From Neptunomonas sp. (GTDB lineage Bacteria > Pseudomonadota > Gammaproteobacteria > Pseudomonadales > Balneatricaceae): 8,063 nt of DNA. A program made the translations under genes and the position numbers. Below are positions 1 through 6,135 of the stretch, in pieces (the stretch's first letter is position 1; each line of letters starts with the position of its first letter). The notes beneath the pieces are model-generated. The model worked only from the letters and a program-made list of their open reading frames with translations, made no database searches and was not told the DNA's origin. The stretch is from contig SDWN01000205.1 of assembly GCA_004195305.1 (NCBI GenBank), forward strand, positions 1-8,063, in the 5' to 3' direction.

Positions 1-18
1 CTATCTCCTGCACCCCGG

Positions 19-40
19 TAGCTGGCCCTACGGGCAGCTA
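19..40. repeat. Intergenic hairpin (palindrome)
   Basis: The arms TAGCTGGCCC and GGGCAGCTA pair around a 3-nt TAC loop, with one bulged G in the left arm. No clean T-run follows on either strand, so a standard rho-independent terminator is not well supported. The core GCCCTACGGGCAGCT is closely matched, with two single-base insertions, at 2492-2508 on the other side of the cyclase gene. This suggests a dispersed palindromic element rather than a gene-specific structure. Confidence 0.5.
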
Positions 41-48
41 TTGCTGTG

Positions 49-111
49 TAAATCGACTTTCCTGTCGTTTTTCGCCTCAGATGATCGAAAATCCCACCTT
101 AAATCGACTTT
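49..111. repeat. Direct repeat TAAATCGACTTT, two copies starting 51 bp apart
   Basis: The 12-bp string TAAATCGACTTT occurs exactly at 49-60 and again at 100-111. The copies start 51 bp apart, close to five helical turns, so they would lie on nearly the same face of the DNA. Looser relatives of the core (AAGTCCGAC at 147-155, TAATCCGACT near 213-222) lie closer to the gene at 289. The pair could be regulator binding sites or internal repeats of a decayed mobile element. The sequence alone does not decide. Confidence 0.45.
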
Positions 112-188
112 GGCCTAAATCAAAAGGCCGCAGTAGATCAGTGTTAAGTCCGACAGGCTCCTAGACAATCCTTTTATGCTACACCGCA

Positions 189-218
189 TTGCAATTTTAA
201 AGACTTTGCGGGTAATCC
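189..218 (+). promoter_or_regulatory. Possible sigma70-type promoter of the cyclase gene
   Basis: TTGCAA at 189-194 could be a -35 box, with TAATCC at 213-218 as a -10 box after an 18-bp spacer. This would start transcription roughly 60-65 bases before the ATG at 289. Both boxes are imperfect, and other weak pairings exist (for example TTGCGG at 206-211 with TCTTAT at 231-236), so this is only a candidate. Confidence 0.2.
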
Positions 219-288
219 GACTAAACTCTGTCTTATGCTGCTTCCCGTCTCCCAGATAAAAATAAACTGATCGGAGTCAACGGACCTG

Positions 289-2376
289 ATGTCGATACCT
301 GCTATACCGCTAGTGCAGCCCAACAGACCAACTCGATTGACGTACCTGCAACGCTCTCCTGCTTTAGCTGGCGTACTCATCTTCCTGACCCTCTGCCTGA
401 CCCTCCCTCGCCTGTGCTTTGCGGCCGATCAAGAACCGCTGCAAAAGATTACCCTGCAACTGCGTTGGCTGCACCAGTTCCAGTTCGCAGGCTACTACGC
501 CGCCAAACAGCTGGGCTATTATCGTGAAATAGGTCTGGATGTGGAGATCAGAGCTGGCGCACCGGGGCGCGAACCGGTTAAGGAGGTGATGGCGGGACGC
601 GCCCAGTATGGCGCAGCCAACAGCGAACTACTCCATCAACGCCTCAAAGGGGCGCCCTTAATTGCATTGGCAGCGATCTTTCAGCACTCAGGCGCCGTGT
701 TTGTGGTTAAACAAAGTTCTGGGATTCGCACCCCCCAGCACTTGATTGGCCGCAAAGTGATGCTGATAAGTAAAGGTGCCGATGTCGGCCTGATGGCGAT
801 GCTCAACAACGAGGGAGTTGATATCTCCAAAGTCGAAATTGTCAAAAGCAGCTATGACATTACTGACCTGATTGAAGACCGGGTCGATGCATTCAACTCC
901 TACCTCACTAACGAGCCCTATTTGATGGCGGAGAAACAGATCCCGGTGTCCTTGATTCACCCAAGCACCTACGGGGTGGATTTTTACTCCGACATCCTGT
1001 TTACCAGCGAGACAGAGCTGGCGCAGAACCCGGATCGGGTCAAACAGTTCCGGCAGGCCTCTTTGCGCGGCTGGGAATACGCCATGGATAACCCGGAGGA
1101 GATCATCGAGCTAATCCTCAACCAATACACCCAAGCCAAGAGTCGCGAACAGCTACGCTTTGAAGCTGCCAGTATGCACGACTTGATCATGCCCAATCTG
1201 ATCGAATACGGGCATATGAATCCCGGGCGCTGGAGACATATGGCAGAAACCTTCGTGAAACAGGGGATGATCCCGCCCGGCTACAACCTGGATGGCTTTC
1301 TCTACGACCCCTATCCGGTTCCGGACTACTCTCGCTGGTATGTATTGATACTATTCCTGCTTCTAGGGTTGTTCTTAATAGGCGCCATTGCGATGACCCT
1401 GTTTCGTTACAATCGCAAACTCAAAAATGCTATCACCCATGGTCAACTGGTCCAGGACCAGCTGCAACAGCAGACTACCCTGTTCGAAGCGATCTTCCGC
1501 AGCACCCCGGATGCAACCGTGATCACCAATACAAAACGAGAAATACTCCTCTGCAACCCCGCTTTCTGTCAAACATTTGGTTACCCGCCTGAGGAGGTGA
1601 TAAGCCAATCGACCGCGCTGCTTTACGCCAGTGAGGCCGCATTCACACAACAAGGGGAGACCTGCCTCAACCCTCACTCAGAGCCGACCCTTGAGTCCTA
1701 CGAGATCGACTGCCGGCGCAAGAACGGAGAGATATTCCCAAGCCAGTCTCTCGGCGGCCCTATCATCAACACCCGCGGACATATGGTCGGCTATATAGAG
1801 GTGATGCGCGATATCACCGAGCAGAAAAAATCGCAACTGGAGATGATTCGCCTGGCGCTGACAGACCCCCTGACAGGCCTGGCCAACCGCCACCAGTTCA
1901 ACCGCCGGTTCAATGAATCGCTGAAACTGGCTAAACGACAACAGCAACTGCTGTCCCTGGCTATTATGGACCTGGATTTTTTTAAGCCGGTCAACGACCA
2001 GTTTGGTCACCCTACGGGCGATGAACTGCTGAAAAAAGTAGCTCAAATTCTCACCGCCACCTTCCGCGAAACCGACATCATCGCCCGAATCGGCGGCGAT
2101 GAATTCGCCATCATCATGATTGATCCGGAAAGCCCCCGCGCTATCTGCCTGCCAGCTGAACGGGTAATAGAAGCGTTATCACAGCCATTGTATATTGCCG
2201 GGAACGCTATTCAGATTGGTACCAGCTTTGGCGTATCCACCTTCCCGCTGGATAGTGACAACCCTAGTGACCTATACCGCCTGGCAGACCAGGCCCTCTA
2301 CCGGTCCAAAGCAGCGGGAAAAAAACGCTGCTCTCTTGTTGGGCATGATTGTAAGCCCTGTGATGAAGCCAATTAA
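289..2376 (+). CDS. Periplasmic NMT1/THI5-like sensor, PAS, GGDEF diguanylate cyclase
   Basis: A 695-residue membrane-anchored enzyme predicted to make cyclic di-GMP from two GTP in the cytoplasm in response to a periplasmic ligand. Order of parts: a signal peptide (hydrophobic about 25-45, likely cut near CFA-A at 45/46); an NMT1/THI5-like (SsuA type) solute-binding domain at about 53-340, opening with LQLRWLHQFQFAGYYAAKQL; a membrane helix at about 349-372; a short linker helix; a PAS domain at about 395-511; and a GGDEF domain at about 520-684. The cyclase looks active: DPLTGLANR at 526-534, GGDEF at 602-606, and the product-inhibition motif RETD (RxxD) at 593-596 with the usual five-residue spacing. 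The C-terminal tail has three cysteines (681, 688, 691). No HAMP or EAL domain is present. The start rests on ATG 289; upstream GGAG at 273-276 is rather far (12 nt), but no later in-frame start keeps the signal peptide with a better site. The ligand cannot be read from sequence; THI5-like domains bind varied small molecules including thiamine precursors. Confidence 0.9.
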   Translation: MSIPAIPLVQPNRPTRLTYLQRSPALAGVLIFLTLCLTLPRLCFAADQEPLQKITLQLRWLHQFQFAGYYAAKQLGYYREIGLDVEIRAGAPGREPVKEVMAGRAQYGAANSELLHQRLKGAPLIALAAIFQHSGAVFVVKQSSGIRTPQHLIGRKVMLISKGADVGLMAMLNNEGVDISKVEIVKSSYDITDLIEDRVDAFNSYLTNEPYLMAEKQIPVSLIHPSTYGVDFYSDILFTSETELAQNPDRVKQFRQASLRGWEYAMDNPEEIIELILNQYTQAKSREQLRFEAASMHDLIMPNLIEYGHMNPGRWRHMAETFVKQGMIPPGYNLDGFLYDPYPVPDYSRWYVLILFLLLGLFLIGAIAMTLFRYNRKLKNAITHGQLVQDQLQQQTTLFEAIFRSTPDATVITNTKREILLCNPAFCQTFGYPPEEVISQSTALLYASEAAFTQQGETCLNPHSEPTLESYEIDCRRKNGEIFPSQSLGGPIINTRGHMVGYIEVMRDITEQKKSQLEMIRLALTDPLTGLANRHQFNRRFNESLKLAKRQQQLLSLAIMDLDFFKPVNDQFGHPTGDELLKKVAQILTATFRETDIIARIGGDEFAIIMIDPESPRAICLPAERVIEALSQPLYIAGNAIQIGTSFGVSTFPLDSDNPSDLYRLADQALYRSKAAGKKRCSLVGHDCKPCDEAN

Positions 2377-2382
2377 GTTACC

Positions 2383-2397
2383 AAGACCGCCTGTCTT
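2383..2397 (+). terminator. Weak candidate terminator after the cyclase gene
   Basis: Seven bases after the stop codon, AAGAC and GTCTT form a 5-bp stem around a CGCCT loop, followed by TGCTTGCT. The stem is short and not GC-rich, and the T-run is broken, so termination here would be inefficient. It is the only stem close to the 3' end of the gene that has any downstream T-richness. Confidence 0.2.
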
Positions 2398-2488
2398 TGC
2401 TTGCTAACTCACTATTTGGTCACAGAGTAGGTACCCACAACGGTTCGAGTCGGGGGTATTGTCACGCGTGCTATAGAATCCGGGCTCT

Positions 2489-2508
2489 CCCGCCCTAACG
2501 GGCAAGCT
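2489..2508. repeat. Intergenic palindrome related to the hairpin at 19-40
   Basis: GCCC (2492-2495) and GGGC (2500-2503) pair around TAAC; an alternative pairing uses CCCG (2489-2492) with CGGG (2499-2502). The 17-base string GCCCTAACGGGCAAGCT at 2492-2508 matches GCCCTACGGGCAGCT at 25-39 apart from two one-base insertions. A third, looser version, GCCCTTACGGGT, lies at 2569-2580. Nothing here encodes a protein that I recognise. Confidence 0.45.
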
Positions 2509-2528
2509 CACGTCCTCGGTGGCCTGCA

Positions 2529-2608
2529 GTAGCTGCCGGATAAGCGTAAGCCATCGCCCTACAACACAGCCCTTACGGGTAATTCTCTCGTAGAACCCTG
2601 CGGCCTAC
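2529..2608. repeat. Two imperfect GTAG...CTAC palindromic elements between convergent genes
   Basis: One element runs from GTAG at 2529-2532 to CTAC at 2559-2562, enclosing a GGATAAGCGTAAGCCATC core. A second runs from GTAG at 2590-2593 to CTAC at 2605-2608. Imperfect palindromes bounded by GTAG and placed between convergent genes resemble REP elements mobilised by REP-associated Y1 transposases. The inner stems here are poorly conserved, so these would be decayed copies. They sit just beyond the tssM stop codon and could also act as 3' RNA structure for tssM. The rest of the 2377-2616 gap shows no gene. Confidence 0.35.
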
Positions 2609-2616
2609 ACCCGCCT

Positions 2617-5600
2617 CTATAGAACTTCTGGTAAGCGAAATTGCGACAGCACATTATCGCCAAAGGGGTTAACGACACTGTTGGCACGCAGCTCGTACAC
2701 CGCCTCGCTACCCTGTTCGCGAAACGCCACCTGATACACGGCACGCTGGCGGGTCTTGCTCAACTCGCTACTCTGCAACATCCGAAACCAGGCCCAGGGA
2801 CCGGTTTCGGACCGAGAGGTCAACCCGCCATTTTGACCTTCAAACTGAACCCGTACGCTGTTTTGACCATCGGACAACGGCCACTCCAGATCACTGGAAC
2901 GACGTGGCCCATGGCGGTAACTGACCTCTTGGTCCCCCAGAGTCAATTTGAAGCGGGAAACACTGGCATCCAACTGCAACGGTTTCATTCTGAAAGGCAC
3001 ATGAAGCTGACCGCCCTGCTGCTGAAAAAATACTTCACGGATGCGGGCAGCCCGCTGCAGCTGATCCAGCACATAACTGGAAAGCCCCAACTCCATGCCG
3101 TCAATGCGTTTCTCAGTCCAGCGCGCGCCCCGGGTGTTAACGAAGTTAGCTAAATGCTCGGTAAAGAAGCTATCCAGCGTTCCCTGGTTGGTGAAAAAAC
3201 GGCTAAAATCCAGTAGCGTCGCTTCACTGTCGGCACTACGAACCAACGGATAACGTCCGGCCAGGGAGCGCTTATACTCCTCAACCACATTGGAGAGCCA
3301 CAGGGTATTGAGTTCCTGTTTGGCGGCCGCCATCACCTGCTGCCAGCTCTGTACACTCAGCGCCTTCACCCAGCCACTCACCTCCCTGGGCAGCGCCGTC
3401 TGATAAGTACCCAACTGCTCGAACGGGCTTTGATTGTTGCGGCTCAGACGGCCTCTGGCCGCATCCAGCGCAGCGGTACTGGAGTAAGGTGAGCCGATCA
3501 CGCCATCGAGATAAGCGTGCAGATCGCCAAGATCCTTGATCACGCGATCCAGCGCGCTGGTGGAGCCGCTCTGATTGACCAGATTAAGGTAGGGCTTAAA
3601 GTGCACCTCAACAGGCAGGCCGAGGTCCGATTCCAGCCCCTCCAGCAGCCCCGCCTTTTGGGCGGTACGCGCCAAGCGACGGGTCTTCTGCCGCTGCATC
3701 TCTAGCTTATTGCTAACACTGGCCAACGCCTTACCGGCCTCATCCATCCCTGCGGCCTTATTATCAGTCAGCAGCTGGGTCAGCGACGTTTCACGCTGCA
3801 CCCTCTCCAGCAGCGCCCTCAGCGGGCTGTCCAAGCCAGCGGCATAACCGACCTGGCGGACACTCGCAACAGGGCCGCCGGCCGACTTGATCTTTAGATC
3901 TTTCAGCAAACCATCCCACTGGCTAATGTAATCCTGGTAGTAGAGCTCGAAGACCTCGCCTTGCAGGCTCTCCAACACTACCTTCTTCCTGGCGTGGTGA
4001 TGTTCACCCAGCACCCAATTATTGCGGTGGTAGTCCTTGGACAGCTGCCTGCTGCGGGGCAAGAACTGCTGGTAGAAGCCTTGCTTGGTAAACATTCCGG
4101 GAATGATCTGACTACGCAGATCACGCTTGCTACGGCTGACAAACAGATCACCGCCATACGCGCCGAGCAGGTCTTTAAGCGGCAGGTCTTGGGAATGATT
4201 CTGCAGCAGGCTACGCTTGGCCTCCAGATAGACCTGCTTGGCCAGCGGGTCACGCGACAAGATTTGTCGGGACTGACTCACCAGCGCCTCATTCAGCGCC
4301 ACGGGCTCAAATCCCTGCTCCATCAGCGACCGCATATGGGCATTCAAGCGCCCACCAGCACCACTATCCAACGCAAAGGTCTGCTGCCAGTCCGCATCTG
4401 CCCAACTGCTGAGCAGCTCGGCCTCGTAAGGTCGCACGCCGCCATACATTAAATACACTTTCAGCAGCGCGTACAGGGTATCGGTATCTTTGTCGTCGTT
4501 GGCCAGGATTAACTCTTCAATGCGAGCAACCAGCACCGGCAACAACTTGCGCTGCAACACCTGAAGATAAGCTTGCGTCGCTCGCGGTTGAAGCTTATCT
4601 CCCTGATAAAGACCGAGTTTCAGCTCCCAAGTGGCCTCGGCATAAACCTGATCCGCCGCCTTAATCTGGTCCAGTTCAGGTAAAATCTCAGCAAAGTCAG
4701 CCGAACTGAGCGGAGCGCGTACGGCCAGCACCTGGTAGTCGCTCAACATCAGATCAATCTGCTTAACCTTGGCTTCATTGTTCAGGTACGAAAACGTCCA
4801 TCCGCCTATACTCACCGTCAGCAAACTCAGCGCCGCGGCATAGTTAAAACGTTGCCGCCAGAGCCGGCGACGGATCAGTTTGCCATCCATGCCCGCGATC
4901 TCTGCCTCACGGAATATCACCTCTTTGAGCAGATCACGGATAAAGTAGCTCTTGGCACTGGCACTGGCACCCACCAGCGTGCCGGAAGCAAAGCCAAAGC
5001 TTTTAACCAAACTGCCCAGCAGCCGATCAATAGGCGTACCTGACTGCGTACCACTGGTGTAGTAAACCCCGCGTAGCAACGCACTTTCCTTATAGCGACT
5101 GCTACTGAAAACATCGTGTAGAAAAACCCCAACAACATCGCGCAGTGAGGCGAACTGGCCCGGAAAACCTAACACCAGGCTGCGTTTTTCCCGATCCCCC
5201 TGGCTATGCAGCTGCGCCAATTGCTGTTTTTGCAACCGTTCCACCAGGCTATCAAAATGTTGCGGATAGTCAGCGATATCCAGCGTGACTACACCCGGCT
5301 CAGCCATCGCAAAGGTCTCACCCCACACCTGATCCCGCTCCAGTTTGCCGTAGCTGGCGAAGAACTCACTGAAACCAGGCACCAGGTCACACTTGGTGAA
5401 AATCATATAGACCGGAAAGCGGATCCCCAACGACTCGTGCAACTCGTCAATCCGACGTCGAATGGTCGTTGCGTGCTGCTGCCGCTCCTGTTCCGATTGT
5501 TGTAGCAGATCCCCCAAACTTATGGCGATCATGGCGCCATTGATCGGCTGTTGCGGACGGTTATTTTTCAGCAACTGGATAAACTGCTGCCAGGCAGCCC

Positions 5601-6135
5601 GATCCACCGACTCATGACTATCCTGAGTGGTAAAGCGCCCGGCGGTATCAACCAGAACCGCCTCATCGGTGAACCACCAATCGCAGTGCCGGGTTCCACC
5701 AACGCCCTGTATAGAGCCGTCACCCAGTTGGTCCGATAACGGAAACTGTAAGCCGGAATTGACCAAGGCGGTGGTCTTGCCCGACCCCGGAGGGCCGATA
5801 ATGATGTACCAGGGCAGTTCATAGAGGTATTGACTGCCCCTGCGCCCCTTACCCTGGCTCTGTTTCAGTATCGCTAACGCCTGATCAAAGCGCTGCCGGA
5901 TGACCCCATGCTCCTCATCCAATTCTTGCTGGGACCTGAGCTGATCCTCGCCCAGCGCATCCAGTAATCGCTGATTGCGACGCTTGTCCAGCCAGTGCAG
6001 CCGGTACAGATTCCCCCCCCACAAAAGCACTACAATAATAATCGCCAGCAGGCGACTGAACTCTGAAGCCAGCAAGTGCCACTCCGCCACCGCAATCAGC
6101 GGTCCAACCACCCCCTTCGGTCTGTACCCGGACAT
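2617..6135 (-). CDS. tssM: T6SS inner-membrane protein TssM (IcmF/VasK), N-terminus missing
   Basis: TssM is the inner-membrane core of the TssJLM trans-envelope complex: it carries a cytoplasmic NTPase-like domain and a large periplasmic part that contacts TssJ. Seen in the 1172-residue frame: a membrane helix at about 29-47 followed by the positive stretch DKRRNQR; Walker A GPPGSGKT at 114-121; Walker B-like VLVDTAG at 160-166; TKCD at 247-250 (a G4-like motif); a second membrane helix at about 433-452; then a long periplasmic region ending in a typical TssM C-terminus (GPWAWFRML, later VVNPFGDN and FRLPEVL). The family normally has three helices, with a first one just before a W-F-V-G-P-L-type motif. 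Here homology begins abruptly at VVGPLIAVAEW (residues 9-19) and the first eight residues come from DNA that codes for TssL in another frame. The ATG at 6135 has no clear ribosome binding site and lies inside tssL, so translation would depend on coupling. The protein may be expressed poorly or not at all. The reading frame is otherwise intact to the stop. Confidence 0.9.
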   Translation of the reverse strand: MSGYRPKGVVGPLIAVAEWHLLASEFSRLLAIIIVVLLWGGNLYRLHWLDKRRNQRLLDALGEDQLRSQQELDEEHGVIRQRFDQALAILKQSQGKGRRGSQYLYELPWYIIIGPPGSGKTTALVNSGLQFPLSDQLGDGSIQGVGGTRHCDWWFTDEAVLVDTAGRFTTQDSHESVDRAAWQQFIQLLKNNRPQQPINGAMIAISLGDLLQQSEQERQQHATTIRRRIDELHESLGIRFPVYMIFTKCDLVPGFSEFFASYGKLERDQVWGETFAMAEPGVVTLDIADYPQHFDSLVERLQKQQLAQLHSQGDREKRSLVLGFPGQFASLRDVVGVFLHDVFSSSRYKESALLRGVYYTSGTQSGTPIDRLLGSLVKSFGFASGTLVGASASAKSYFIRDLLKEVIFREAEIAGMDGKLIRRRLWRQRFNYAAALSLLTVSIGGWTFSYLNNEAKVKQIDLMLSDYQVLAVRAPLSSADFAEILPELDQIKAADQVYAEATWELKLGLYQGDKLQPRATQAYLQVLQRKLLPVLVARIEELILANDDKDTDTLYALLKVYLMYGGVRPYEAELLSSWADADWQQTFALDSGAGGRLNAHMRSLMEQGFEPVALNEALVSQSRQILSRDPLAKQVYLEAKRSLLQNHSQDLPLKDLLGAYGGDLFVSRSKRDLRSQIIPGMFTKQGFYQQFLPRSRQLSKDYHRNNWVLGEHHHARKKVVLESLQGEVFELYYQDYISQWDGLLKDLKIKSAGGPVASVRQVGYAAGLDSPLRALLERVQRETSLTQLLTDNKAAGMDEAGKALASVSNKLEMQRQKTRRLARTAQKAGLLEGLESDLGLPVEVHFKPYLNLVNQSGSTSALDRVIKDLGDLHAYLDGVIGSPYSSTAALDAARGRLSRNNQSPFEQLGTYQTALPREVSGWVKALSVQSWQQVMAAAKQELNTLWLSNVVEEYKRSLAGRYPLVRSADSEATLLDFSRFFTNQGTLDSFFTEHLANFVNTRGARWTEKRIDGMELGLSSYVLDQLQRAARIREVFFQQQGGQLHVPFRMKPLQLDASVSRFKLTLGDQEVSYRHGPRRSSDLEWPLSDGQNSVRVQFEGQNGGLTSRSETGPWAWFRMLQSSELSKTRQRAVYQVAFREQGSEAVYELRANSVVNPFGDNVLSQFRLPEVL

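Larger units (their letters stand above)
1..288. other. Non-coding leader region upstream of the diguanylate cyclase gene
   Basis: I see no convincing gene here. Two short frames are open from the left edge, one ending at a TAA near 118 and one at a TAG near 164, but neither translation resembles a known protein. The stretch holds a hairpin at 19-40, a 12-bp direct repeat at 49-60 and 100-111, and the string TAAGTCCGACAGGCTCCTAG at 145-164. That string reminds me of sequence near insertion-sequence ends, but I cannot confirm the resemblance and no transposase reading frame is present. The A+T-rich part from about 170 to 270 probably carries the promoter of the gene starting at 289. Confidence 0.5.

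Noticed and set aside
2..164. Short reading frames entering from the left edge
   Set aside because: Two overlapping frames are open for about 38 and 53 codons, but neither encodes recognisable protein, and the DNA carries repeats and a hairpin instead.
2377..2616. A CRISPR array or attachment site in the convergent gap
   Set aside because: The palindromes differ in sequence and spacing, there are no regular repeat-spacer units, and no tRNA or integrase is present.
2641..3153. A plus-strand open frame of 170 codons opposite the tssM 3' end
   Set aside because: It lies wholly antisense to well-conserved TssM sequence and its translation shows no recognisable domain; the same holds for the plus-strand frame at 3961-4452 and the minus-strand frames inside the cyclase gene.
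5915..6106. The novel C-terminal tail of TssL as a functional new domain
   Set aside because: It is exactly the out-of-frame reading of conserved tssM coding sequence, so it is more likely a by-product of the junction than an evolved extension.
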